Notes under the pieces: model-generated | Seen by the model: only the letters and a program-made list of their open reading frames with translations | What the model was told of the DNA's origin: nothing | The model's database searches: none | Part shown: in pieces, positions 1 through 10,608 of the stretch | Numbering within the stretch: position 1 is the first letter of the stretch | Layout: every line of letters begins with the position of its first letter | Made by a program: the position numbers and the translations under genes | From: Przewalskia tangutica | Taxonomy: Eukaryota > Streptophyta > Magnoliopsida > Solanales > Solanaceae | NCBI GenBank assembly: GCA_029844215.1 | Contig: CM056724.1 | Span: 34,944,446 to 35,008,445, forward strand | DNA: 64,000 nucleotides | Direction: 5' to 3'

Positions 1-1258
1 GGGGATTACACGCGCACAATACGTGTAAAATTCCGCCCCACAATTCATACCAAATAGTATAATACTTCACTAGCCATTCTCGGCCAACATATAACCAATA
101 ACACAAGTCCTTCCCAAATTCTTTCCAAATTCCAAGTTCTAAGGTCTAGCATGTTATATAGTTATAAGCCACTTCAACAACTACAATTTCCTTCTTACAC
201 AACATGCGACGACTTAAACGAATAATCAACTTGAATTGAAATCTTAAGGCTAAACATGCTAGTTTTCGGATTAGGGTTCCAATAGCCAATATGATAAACG
301 AACTTCGTAATATATAACTCATGCTTGCTAATAACCATAGCTACAATCAATAAGTAAACTTAATGCTAAAACGACAAAAATTATACCTTTCAAAGCCCTT
401 AAAATTTCCAAGATTCCAAAGTCGCGCCTTAGCAATTCTTAGCTCCTTTCCTTAGGTTCCAATCCGCTCCAAGCACTCCTTAGAGGCCTATGAAGAACCC
501 ATATTCAAGTTCCAACTTCAAAGTTGAAGAACTCCCTTAGTTTCCGCCTTGCGACTAACGTAAAAATGCGTTTTTTCCGAAATCTTTCTATTGAGATAAC
601 CTTACAATACCCTTGGGGACATTGGGTTAAAGTCTTGTGGCTAATGGATCAAAATCACAAAATTTTTGTGTGGGAGAGGGCACTAACCCAAGAGCTTTTA
701 TTGTAGAACAACAATGTTTCTAATTTTTCTAAGTGTAAAAGAGCTAGTCTTGCATTAGTAGCAACCTTATAAAACACAATGGAGGGTTTAGATGTCCACA
801 AATGTGATGTTAGGATGGGTTTCACTTGGATCAAGCCTAGGTGGACAAGTTGACTTGTCAACAATATCAAGCTTTGGAAGACTTATCTTCTACCATGGTC
901 AAAGACCATTTTGCCCTTACACAATTTCGACCAAGCCATGTGGAAGGAGTGCCACGTGTCGCCCTCTCATTCGTCCATAAAATTTCGTAACCCTCGTGGG
1001 CCCCACAAAAATGTAAAATTCCTCGGGTGGGCCCCACGTGACCAAATCCATAAAAATAAATTTCCATAGTGTTAATAAGTTCCATACTTTGCAAATATTG
1101 TCTTTTGAGAATCCAATTCTCAACAACGAGCATTTTTCCTTTCCGTCGTCCGGAAGATTTTCCGTCGGAAAAACAATTCTTCCTTTCGTACTAATTCCCA
1201 AGTCTTGTTTCCTTACGTACATTCTCTTATACATGTTCTGGACTTACGGGGTGTAACA
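1..1258 (-). repeat. Element E 3' LTR, partial
   Basis: On the minus strand this begins at 1258 with TGTTACACCCCGTAAGTCC and runs off the window start. It repeats 5941-6366 plus 17372-18207 almost base for base, which is how it was recognised as the second LTR of E. It holds the U3 promoter part: the G-box and GGGCCCAC motifs near 960-1040, and a TATA-like TTTTATAAGG near 766-775 on the minus strand. The ORF-like stretches here recur at the same places in the other LTR and reflect repeat similarity, not genes. Confidence 0.9.
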
Positions 1259-1271
1259 TTCTTCCCCCCTT
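1259..1271 (-). other. Polypurine tract of E
   Basis: The minus-strand sequence AAGGGGGGAAGAA abuts the TG of the 3' LTR. The identical 13-mer occurs before the 3' LTR of A, B, C and D. In this class of elements it primes plus-strand DNA synthesis. Its identity in all five elements suggests they use the same reverse transcription machinery. Confidence 0.92.
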
Positions 1272-2151
1272 AGAAACATTCGTCCCCGAATGTTCTTAGT
1301 CGGTTGTCATGCTATACAAACTCCCTGACAATCTACATCGTGCCTATCAATCAAATGCACAAGACCAACGATGCCACACATGGCCACCACATAACATACG
1401 TAAACATAATAATGGACCTTCCGTCCGTGGTCCCTTCTCACAAAACTCGAAGGTTACAGTCTTCCCAAACACGGGATCCTTAGAGGTTCCTTTCTTTCCT
1501 TACTTGTCATACTTTCTCGTACTTTCAAACTCATCTAGTACACGTACAAAATCTCAAATTTTGTTTATGTTCCCCAATCCTTGGAGTTACTATCCAAACT
1601 TGGCCATATTGTTACTTACATTCCCGATAAGGCTCTTCTCGGTCCTTACGACCTAGTTCCGGTGGAATGCATCCACAAACTCGTACCACAATTAACTAAA
1701 CTTGGGCCTTGCATCCTCGGGACCCTATCACATAATCTGACCATTTCTAATCACATCACCCCATTCCATACTATCGGTGACCAGAAATGAGTCCATAACC
1801 CGACTCATCGTCACACTTAACTCCTCATTCTTAGTCTGAAATAAATCTCACTCTTATCTCAAGGTACTTCTTACCCTATCCCCTATTTACTAGAGGTTCG
1901 TCACATAAGCCAAAGTATTTCTACTGTACAATCTTCCCTATCGGTCTTACACTTATATGGGGTAATTACAACTTGTGAACTCTACACAACTATAGTCTCA
2001 GTTCACTTATCATTCTTGTCAACATTCATAACTTTTCACTTTACTAATCAAAGTATCCCTACCTCTGGGGTACTATCACTTTACAACTCTAGCAACAAAG
2101 GGAAAACATATACGCTAGGGTAAAATCTGAATCTAACAATGTACGTATGAT
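1272..2151 (-). mobile_element. Element E 3' internal region, non-coding in sense
   Basis: Lies between the end of the gag remnant and the polypurine tract. It has no recognisable pol domain in sense. It aligns by eye with B 26780-27592 and C 55910-56711, so it is a shared 3' module of this non-autonomous family. An open frame on the opposite strand (1309-1656) is described separately. Confidence 0.7.
1309..1656 (+). CDS. Antisense ORF in the E 3' region, 115 codons, function unknown
   Basis: This frame runs against the sense direction of E, just inside the 3' LTR. Counterparts occur at the same place in B (27260-27547, minus) and C (56281-56628, minus). The three share core segments such as NGPSVRGPF and VPFFPYLSYF. 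I recognise no domain. Antisense ORFs downstream of gag-pol are known in some plant gypsy elements (Grande of maize, for example), which makes this worth noting. However, conservation here may only reflect DNA similarity among family members, so its reality as a gene is doubtful. Confidence 0.3.
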   Translation: MLYKLPDNLHRAYQSNAQDQRCHTWPPHNIRKHNNGPSVRGPFSQNSKVTVFPNTGSLEVPFFPYLSYFLVLSNSSSTRTKSQILFMFPNPWSYYPNLAILLLTFPIRLFSVLTT

Positions 2152-3005
2152 TCAAAAGAATCGAACTATACCTGTAACTCCGTGCGGTGTCGCTTCCTGA
2201 TCCTGTCCAGTAGTCACGTCATCTTTGTGGTTCGAAGGACCGCCAGAACTATAAACTCCACCCTGACCTCTACCACGGCTGGCTAACATCTGTACACCCC
2301 GCTCGGGAGCAGCATTTGTGGAGGAAAGGGAATCAACCATCGGCCTCATAGGCTGAGCTACCTCACCGGTGCTCTTTCTAAAAGGACATACCCTCAGAAT
2401 ATGGCCCGGACGGCCACAATAAAAACAAACGACTGTGCCATAACGGCATTTCCCCGAATGACGCTTACTACATCTGGAACACTGAGGAATAAGTGGCCTC
2501 GACTGAGAAAATCTTTTGCTCCTCTGAGAACCTCGATCCCTGGAGCTTGGACCGGCTCCTAAATGCCTTGTGGGGTCAAATCTTCCACCTGTGAGCTGCG
2601 GAGTGCGTCTTTGGGTAGGTGGGCGAATATCTCACTCATTTGAGGCGGCTCGTCCAAAAACTCACCGGAATAACCAACGGTCTAGCCTCTTACGCAGATC
2701 TCCGCTGGCCTCTACCCTCTGTACACTGTCATGCTTGGCCGAATAACCTCCTGCTGATGAAACTGCAGCACCGCTATCTTGGTCAATAACATAATGGCTT
2801 CCTTCATGACCCTAAAGTCTTCCCTTAACTGAGAAACTGGAGGCTCTGGTGCTGGGGCCTCAAAACCTGGCGAAGAAGAACTCGCCGACTGCGGAACCAC
2901 ATCCGGTATGCCCTGGGCATAAGCCCTATCAACTCTCTGAGTCTGACTAGTAGCTCCTGCTACTCCTTTGCCCTTCTGGGCGGCTGTTGCCCTCCTTGGA
3001 GGCAT
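2152..3005 (-). pseudogene. gag: gag remnant of E with zinc knuckles, frameshifted
   Basis: Gag forms the virus-like particle core and binds the RNA. The start at 3005 (MPPRRATAAQ) and the conserved segment MKEAIMLLTKIAVL mark a Tekay-type gag N-terminus. After frame breaks, the minus strand near 2395-2480 encodes two cysteine-histidine knuckles: CSRCSKRHSGKC and CFYCGRPGHILRVC. The second fits CX2CX4HX4C. A glycine and serine-rich tail follows and ends at 2152 with a stretch resembling the run-in to the protease (QDQEATP). The sequence then jumps to the 3' module, so protease, RT, RNase H and integrase are deleted. The middle of gag (2350-2711) lacks one continuous frame. Confidence 0.75.
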
Positions 3006-3210
3006 AACTGTAACACAACAATACGTCAGAGAGGAATTATCTTACTAACACAGCTCTAGGGCACGATCTTAGAGTGAGAAGAATAGAAACTAACTCCTAA
3101 ATGTCCTGTAGCCTCCTGTTTATGGGTGTGGCGCGCAACACACCGATAATCAAGACTCTACTAGACACGGTCTGTAGATATTCCGAGGACTGACTGCTCT
3201 GATACCACTC
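3006..3210 (-). other. Element E 5' leader with primer binding site
   Basis: This untranslated leader lies between the 5' LTR and the gag start. The primer site, TGGTATCAGAGC on the minus strand (3196-3207), is a full 12-base match to the 3' end of initiator tRNA-Met. It is 3 bases inside the LTR end. It is the only intact copy of this site among the five related elements; A, B, C and D read TGGTATCGAGC. Confidence 0.9.
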
Positions 3211-4077
3211 TGTCACACCCCGAACCCCGGGCCCGTGACTGGTGCCCTACCTGGGCACCCTTCTACCTTAACAACTAAGTAAACTGCGGAAATTTAATAA
3301 CACCTCATCATTTTTTTTAAAACCAACGTACGTGCAAGGCAAAGCCGACAAGGCTGCCATATAATATACATAATAAAAGACACTACACTGTACATGAGTC
3401 CAATCCCACATATGAATACAGACCTCTAAGAGTTTCTTGAAATATGACGGGACAAGGCCCGCCGTACCCATAATCGTACAAAAGCACATCTTGAAAGAAC
3501 ATATACCAAAAAATAACTCCCGACGAAGGAGCTATCCAAAACTCGAGCGGTCCTACACCTGCCGATCACCAAACACCGTACCTAAACTGCGGCGTGACGC
3601 GGCCGAAAGTCGATGCGAAGAATGTACCAAGTATGTGAGCGATGAAATGCGTAATAAAATCATAACGATCTAAACAAAAGCGAGACATGTCGATAGCCAA
3701 CCTACGATACATAACACATAAGCGATCATATCAAGTCGGGACGCAGCCCTCAAAGTCACTACTCAAATATAACTATGGGTCTCACGCCCATAATATCAAT
3801 CATGCCCGTGGAATCCTTCCTCACTGCCGGCAGTCCATGATGTAATAACACCAATAAGGATACATGAACACCAAGTCCCACTTGTGTCCTAAATACCACG
3901 TGGTCTCATGCCCCGGAATCCCACATCGTAAAAGCATGACCATAGGGTAACACAAACAAATCCGGGGACATATATGATAATCAAATTACAACACATTGTG
4001 CCTTACTAACAATGAGTAAGCGATGGTATCCTTACAATATAAAATAGGAAGCTCGTGATCAAAAGCAGACCATCCGC

Positions 4078-4285
4078 GCGGTATCATTTAGCCATCCTAC
4101 TCGCGGGACTATTTCACCCGCGTAGGCGCGTGGACCGCGTGAGGTATTCCTCGCATGGGACTATTTCACCGCGTAAGCCTTACGGACTCGCGTGAGGTAT
4201 TCCTCGCATAGGTTGGACCCGCGCGTGAGACTATTTCACCGCGTAAGTCCTTACGGACCCGCATGAGGTATTCCTCGCATCGTGG
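4078..4285. repeat. Tandem hairpin array in E LTR (GAGG-TATT-CCTC units)
   Basis: About three to four diverged units of roughly 55-60 bp. Each holds GAGGTATTCCTC, a 4-bp stem with a 4-base loop, and the phrase GGGACTATTTCACC. The same array on the opposite strand is found in B at 25286-25460 and 30757-30930. It lies on the 3' side of the LTR, next to the 48-bp array. Confidence 0.8.
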
Positions 4286-4384
4286 GTAGCAAATCCACTG
4301 AATATCCAAATGCCACAAACCCGGGGAATGACCCCGAAACGACTGATATACCAATAGCACACAACCGGCTATTTCCAGAACACA

Positions 4385-4895
4385 TAGGCAATTCTCAACT
4401 AAACAAGCCGAAGTACTTATCAAGGAACACATAAAATAATTCCCATTTAGCAAGCCAAAGTACTTATCAAGGCACCCTTAGACTAATTCTCAATTAATCA
4501 AGCCAAAGTACTTATCAAGGCACAAATAGAATAATTCTCAATTAACAAGCCAAAGTACTTATCAAGGCATCACATGGAATAATTCTCAATTAATCAAGCC
4601 AAAGTACTTATCAAGGCACACTTAGAATTATTCTCAATTAAACAAGCCAAAGTACTTATCAAGGCACACTTAGACAAATTCTCAATTTATCAAGCCAAAG
4701 TACTTATCAAGGCACAAATAGAATAATTCTCATTTAACAGGCCAAAGTACTTATCAGGGCACAAATAGAATAATTCTCATTTAACAGGCCAAAGTACTTA
4801 TCAGGGCACAAATAGAATAATTCTCATTTAACAAGCCAAAGTACTTATCAGGGCACAAATAGAATTATTCTCAATTAAACAGGCCAAAGTACTAC
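4385..4895. repeat. 48-bp tandem array in E LTR, about 11 copies
   Basis: The unit contains AAGCCAAAGTACTTATCAAG followed by GCACAAATAGAATAATTCTC. The monomers are diverged from one another and are not arranged in dimers. Two monomers are present in F (15379-15465). In B and C the same monomer has become a two-monomer unit of about 94 bp. Confidence 0.85.
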
Positions 4896-6361
4896 GTACG
4901 TACTTTCTTTTCAAAAGACTCCTTTTTATGTAAAATCCCAAAATACTAACACCCGTAGTATCAAGGCATGTCTATTTTTCAAAGTAAGTTACTACACGTT
5001 TAGAAAACTCATTTCAAGGCTTGAAATCAAGTAACTTCAAATTTTCACAATCTAGGCAACTTATGACCTTTAATCAAAATAGACAACTTTCTAAACCTTC
5101 CATAAAGCAGTTATAACCAACTTCCCATAAATCCGTTATAACCCTTTATGGTTTTAGACATGTCCATTCCTTTTATAACCAAGAGACTTATACTATTAAA
5201 AACCAAGTATCACATACTTACAAATCAAGTTCTTAACTTTCAAAACACTTCAAGTCTCTTAATATATAGAAAACAAGTTTCTTCTACTTTTAAACCTCAA
5301 GTAACTCACTCCTTTAAAACAAGTTACTTCTCTTAAATCATGCCATTTCTCCTCTTTTAAAACAATTAAGTAAATCACTCATTTGACTCCCCTAAAGTCA
5401 TTATAATGACCTTTAGGATTTTGAGACTAAGGTACTAGCCCAAAAGATTTGGAAACCACTTCCTTTTCCAGACTCTATGTACTTTAAGTAAAATACTTTC
5501 ACTTTTAAGAATCCAACTTCACTAAGGCAATGGATTATACAACTTACAATTTAAACATCAAAGTACAATCAAAGGAAGTACATAGAACAATTTCTACTTT
5601 AGGCAATCCAAATACAACCAGGAATGGATCGTTTAAGGAGTAGGGCGTGCTTTCTTTCTCTTAAGAGTCATGCTAGAAGAGGAGATAGTTCACATACCTT
5701 TCTGCTAAAATCCACAAGCTAAGCCGAATCGCGCGTGCGTAGAAGTGTCAACCTATAATGGTCACAACAAGACTATCAACTTCTAGTCTCAACGTAGAAT
5801 AATACTAAGTATACGGTCTCTAATTCTACGGAAAATCGGGCAGCACTTCCTTTGTTTCTACTCACTTTGCCACCTTTTTCAAGGTCGAATACAATAACCA
5901 ACACGCCACATTTAAGGCTCCAAACAACAACCAAACAAAGGGGATTACACGCCTTACAATACGTGTAAAATTCCGCCCCACAATTCATACCAAATAGTAT
6001 AATACTTCACTAGCCATTCTCGGCCAACATATAACCAATAACACAAGTCCTTCCCAAATTCTTTCCAAATTCCAAGTTCTAAGGTCTAGCATGTTATATA
6101 GTTATAAGCCACTTCAACAACTACAATTTCCTTCTTACACAACATGCGACGACTTAAACGAATAATCAACTTGAATTGAAATCTTAAGGCTAAACATGCT
6201 AGTTTTCGGATTAGGGTTCCAATAGCCAATATGATAAACAAACTTCGTAATATATAACTCATGCTTGCTAATAACCATAGCTACAATCAATAAGTAAACT
6301 TAATGCTAAAACGACAAAATTTATACCTTTCAAAGCCCTTAAAATTTCCAAGATTCCAAAG

Positions 6362-6366
6362 TCGCG
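6362..6366 (+). repeat. Target site duplication of A, left copy (TCGCG)
   Basis: TCGCG immediately precedes the TG of element A, and the same five bases follow its final CA at 17372-17376. Removing A and one copy restores continuity with the other LTR of E around position 425. Confidence 0.95.
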
Positions 6367-6699
6367 TGTTACACCCCAGAATTCCCAGGATATGTTTATA
6401 AGAACGTACGTAAGAACTCAAAGATGTTAAGGTTTGAGACGAGTAAAAATTTATCGGAATTATGGAATTGTCGGAAAACGAAATATTGCGACGAACGGGA
6501 GGGCGACACGTGTCACCCCCTTAATGGTCTTGGACGAAAATGACATGGAGTAAATGGTCTTTTGACCACAAATTAAAAGATCAAGTCTTTCAAAGACATT
6601 TTAGCATGACATTGTTGACTAGGTCAATGCCACTTGGCTTGATCCATGTGAAAAACATCCAAACCACCCATTTGTTCTAATCTTGACCCTCCATTTATT

Positions 6700-6706
6700 T
6701 ATATAA
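6700..6706 (+). promoter_or_regulatory. TATA box of the A 5' LTR
   Basis: TATATAA sits in TTTATTTATATAAGCTCCC about 330 bases into the LTR. The downstream CTAGTGCAAGAC phrase recurs after the TATA of B, C and E. It is the probable polymerase II start region; the position is inferred from sequence only. Confidence 0.6.
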
Positions 6707-8397
6707 GCTCCCTAGTGCAAGACAAGGCTTAACACTTAGCATTTTTTCAAGAAAAATTGATGAAAAACGTTGGGAAGCTCTCGGCCATAGGCTAGGGTTT
6801 GAAGAAATTTTTTTCAATTGTTGTCCAATAATTCCCCCACTTTAAACCAAGGTACCTAAGGGTATTGTAAGTGTTTCTCAATAGAAAGATCCCGGAAATG
6901 TGGTGTTTTCGTATTAGTCGCAAGGCGAAAACCTAAAGGGTTATTCAACTTTGAAGTTGAAACTTGAAGATGAGTTTTTCATAAGCTTCTAAGGGTGGCT
7001 TGGAGTGGATTGGAATGTCGAAAGGAGGAGCTAAAGGTGCTAGGGATCGACTTGTACTCTTGGATCATATTTTGGGCTAATTGAGGTATAATATTCGTTT
7101 TACTTTTGTAATTGAAGATTTCATGTTGTTATAAGTTAGAAATGATCATGTGATATGTGTTATGAAGTTTGATAAGTGTTATGGAATTTAGGAGCCCAAA
7201 ACCGAAATGGCATGATTAGCCTTTTGAAATTGAAATGCAATTTTGGTCGTTAATTAGAATCGTCGCATGTTTACCTACTTGAGGATTGTAGTAGTTATGT
7301 CGATTGCGGCTTGATATCATATTATGCTACCAATTTAGATCGAAATGGAATTGAATAAGAATTGGTATTGTTATAAACATTGTGGCCGAATTTGGAGTAG
7401 TAGTTGTATTAGTTGTTATTCATTTGTATTGGACTACCTTATAAATTGTGGTGAGCCAATTGAGGCTGTTTGTTTATTTTATTAGGACTTGAAAAAGGTG
7501 GCAAAGTTAGTAGAAACAAAGGAGGTGTTGTCCGATTTTCCGTAGAAATTAGCGACTTAGCACTTAGAATACTCTACGTTTGAAGTAAGAGGATTAATGG
7601 ACGTATTGTGACCATTATAGGTTGAAGTACGTTGGAGCATTTTGCTACTTGTCGATAAGCGTCGCGAGGTATGTGAACCTCTTCCTTCTTTAGACATGGT
7701 TCTATGTATGGAATATACATGTGGTATTATTTCATGATTCCTTCTACTCTTAGAAGTTAAGAAGTATGTATGTTGATTTACTCTACGTAAGGGTTATGTC
7801 TAAGTTATCCTAAGTTAAAAGTATGTTAAATTGTCCTAAGTCCTTACCAAGTCTTATGGGAGATGTTGGTAAGAATGGTTAAGAAATTATGAGATTTGAT
7901 TTAAAGGCTATGTGTCTTGATTTATTTAAAGTAAGTAAGTGGATTTTACGTTCAAGAATGACTTGAATTTATATGCGAAAGGGATTGATTTTAAAAGTGA
8001 AAGTTATATGGTTTTAAGAGAATAAGTTACTTGGTTTTGGAAGTGTATGGAACTTTATATTTTTTTTTGTATAATATAAGTAAGTGGACTTTAAAGAATG
8101 TATGATATAAGGTTTTAAGACTATGAACTTTGGTTGTCTTCTAAGGATTATGAAACTTTATTTTTCAAGTTGTGGATTTGATTTCTAAAGAGTATGTGAC
8201 TTGAGTTTTAAAAGAAGAAGTTTATGATTATTTTAAATGCGTATGTGCGTAGTATTTTAGGTCTAGTTTCCTAATGTTGTAAGAATAAAAGTGCCTTAAG
8301 TTCTCTAAAATGAAAGGTTGTTATAATAGCTTTATGGGAAGTTGTTATAACGACTTAAGAAGTGGTAACAATACGTTTTAAAATGTTATGTAAGGAA

Positions 8398-8600
8398 AAT
8401 ACACGAGCCTACAAATAGGCGGATTACGTTATGAAATACACCGAGCCTACAAATAGGCGGATTACGTTATGAAATACAGGAGCCTACAAATAGGCGGATT
8501 ACGTTATGAAATACAGGAGCCTACAAATAGGCGGATTACGTTATGAGATACCGAGCCTACATATAGGCGGATTACGCCATATTACCCAGAGCCTACACAT
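8398..8600 (+). repeat. 39-bp tandem array in A 5' LTR (GCCTA-CAAA-TAGGC hairpin)
   Basis: Five units of the type GAGCCTACAAATAGGCGG then ATTACGTTATG. GCCTA and TAGGC can pair around a CAAA loop. The copy in the 3' LTR is at 12627-12810. Units in the 5' LTR have lost single C residues compared with the 3' LTR (GGCGG versus GGCCGG). Confidence 0.88.
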
Positions 8601-8830
8601 AGTAGGGTTACGTCCTGATGCAGAGAGCTCCAGCGAGGCGGATTATGCTACATGATTCCACAAAGCACCGAGCTCGCGAGCGGGCGGATTATGCTACATG
8701 ATTCCACAAGATGCAGAGCTCACGGGAGGGCGGATTATGCTACATGATTCCACGATGCAAGCCCCACGGGCGGGCGGATTATGTCACATGATTAAATCGA
8801 TGCACCGTGTCATAAATGGGCGGATTATGT
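8600..8830 (+). repeat. Second array in A 5' LTR (GGCGGATTATGCTACATGATT units)
   Basis: About four diverged units of roughly 40 bp, built on GAGCTCC...GGCGGATTATG followed by CTACATGATTCCAC. It directly follows the 39-bp array and seems derived from it. The equivalent part of the 3' LTR is split by F at an ACATG inside one such unit. Confidence 0.75.
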
Positions 8831-9401
8831 TATGTAAGATAAGTAAGTTATGTGGAAAAACTTGATTAACCTCTTAAGTATGTATGTAAGAATATGATGT
8901 TAAATCTTATGGAAAGAAGGAATGGAGCGGTTAATATCGAGTGATTTCGGGAGTTAAAAATGGCATTCTTTTATCTGATTATGATTTGATTCTTGCACGT
9001 TATTTACATTCCATATTAAATTTTTGTTATCGACCCCTCGAAGTGCGTTAAATGTCGCGAGTTTAGGTACACGATGTGGATCCGCGAGCTTAGGATCTGG
9101 TTGGCATTTTTAGATGGCTCGATGTTCGGAGTTGTTATGGCTATGTATGTTGGGGTATGGCGGGGCCTGTCCGCCACGATTGTAATTCTTAGAGGTGCAG
9201 TAGTCACATATTGTGGAGTCATTTGTAAAGAAAGGCAATCGCCGTTTATGTATGTATGCGTCGGGAAGGTAGCCTATCGGTGACTGTTGTTTTACTTCCG
9301 TTGTTTTATTTATAAGTTTCATGTATGTTCGTGATTATCTCGATGTTTACTGTAAGGGTGCCTGGGTAGGGCACGATCGCGATCGGGGGTCGTGACAAAA
9401 G

Positions 9402-9412
9402 TGGTATCGAGC
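9402..9412 (+). other. Primer binding site of A (TGGTATCGAGC)
   Basis: Located 4 bases after the 5' LTR. It resembles the tRNA-Met site TGGTATCAGAGC but lacks one A. The same shortened form occurs in B, C and D. Confidence 0.8.
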
Positions 9413-10595
9413 GATTAGTCCTCGGAAAGTGTCTGCACCGTGTCTAGTAGAGTCTTGATTATCGGTGTGTTGTGCACCACATCTATAATCGTGAGGCTGC
9501 GGGACATTTAGGATTGGTTTCCATTCTTCTCACTCGAGATCGTGCGATAGAAAGTGTTGTTAAGGGTCGTTCCTCCCTAACGAGTTATGTTGATTTCAAT
9601 TTCTGAGAAAGCGGCGATGACCCGAAGGACTATGTGGATTGCTTATCCAGGTTGGTAATGATTGTGGTATAGTTGGTATTGTGATATACATCTATACGGA
9701 GTTATGTACGAGGGTCAGACGCGTGTTGCCTAGAATGATTTTAGATTACCAGGAATTGGTAAAGACTAACTAGATACCGGGAAGGTATGGAATAGTTAAT
9801 GAATTTTCGCCAAGGTCTTGTGTTTTATTTAAGATAATTGGGAAAGGATGAGGTCATGCGATAGGGTAGTGAACCCTTAAGAAGCCATGTTAAGGAACCT
9901 AACGGAATGTCATGTTAATAGATTAAGCTGTGTAGTAAGCTTAAGAGAATTATACGGATGAGGTCTGGATAGAGTAAGAAATGGTTGTTGTGATCGAGAC
10001 AACATGGTTTTGGTATTATGAGAAGTTTTTGTACCCGGTTACTGGGGGACTGGTAAGGTAGGCTTGGAGCATGGAAATTGCGAGCCTAAGAATATTGATT
10101 ACAGCCGAGACCTTAGGTATATAAGGCTTTCTCTGACAATAAGATTTTAAGTCAGACGAGGATAAGAGTTAAGTCACGCCGAGTCGGGTTGAGGATCTGT
10201 TACGGGTCTCCCAATGGCACGGAATGGAGTGGGATCAGTTGGTAGTAGTTAAAGCTCGTGGCAGGTCACGAGGGTGCAAGGCCAAGTCTAGTTAATTGTT
10301 TCTGGGTTCGTGGGGCGTTCCACCGGAACCAGTCGTGGCAGGAAATGGTCGTATATTGTCTTATAGAGTGACTCCAAAGATTTGAGGCCAGAATTGGTAT
10401 GGAAGTTATGTATGTATGTTAGAAGGAGTTGGAAGTACGAAAATATAATCTCTTTTGGGCTTATGATGGACAGACAAGCATGTGCGAGGTATTAGGGCTA
10501 TGTGTGGCATTATTAGTATGTCGGGGTTGTGAAAGGAAACTATATCGCTAATTATAAGTTTGACTCCGAAAGAACATTCGAGGACGAATGTTTCT

Positions 10596-10608
10596 AAGGG
10601 GGGAAGAA
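10596..10608 (+). other. Polypurine tract of A
   Basis: AAGGGGGGAAGAA directly before the TG of the 3' LTR. It is preceded by the phrase GAACATTCG...GACGAATGTTTCT, which is shared with B, C, D and E. Confidence 0.92.

Larger units (their letters stand above)
3211..6366 (-). repeat. Element E 5' LTR, 3' half (before the A insertion)
   Basis: On the minus strand it ends at 3211 with ...GGGGTGTGACA. It contains the R/U5 side with the GGCGGG hairpin (near 3450-3470), a hairpin array (about 4078-4285) and a 48-bp array (about 4385-4895), then AT-rich sequence. The segment 5941-6366 matches window positions 1-425. It is interrupted after 6366 by element A, and TCGCG at 6362-6366 is the target duplication of A. 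Confidence 0.9.
6367..9397 (+). repeat. Element A 5' LTR
   Basis: Runs from TGTTACACCCCAGAATTCCC to ...GGGTCGTGACA. Near the start, CACGTG (6507-6512) lies inside GACACGTGTC. A TATA box (6700-6706) is followed by CCTAGTGCAAGAC, a phrase kept downstream of TATA in other LTRs of the window. Two tandem arrays (8398-8600 and about 8600-8830) and a conserved R/U5 hairpin (9158-9176) follow. No coding sequence. Confidence 0.93.
9398..10608 (+). mobile_element. Element A internal region, non-coding
   Basis: The leader starts with the primer site (9402-9412, TGGTATCGAGC) and matches the D leader for about 150 bases (TCTAGTAGAGTCTTGATTAT and on). The end (about 10490-10608) again matches D before the polypurine tract. 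Between these I see no gag motif, no zinc knuckle and no RT or integrase signature. It is a large-retrotransposon-derivative type body with only the cis signals kept. Confidence 0.8.
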
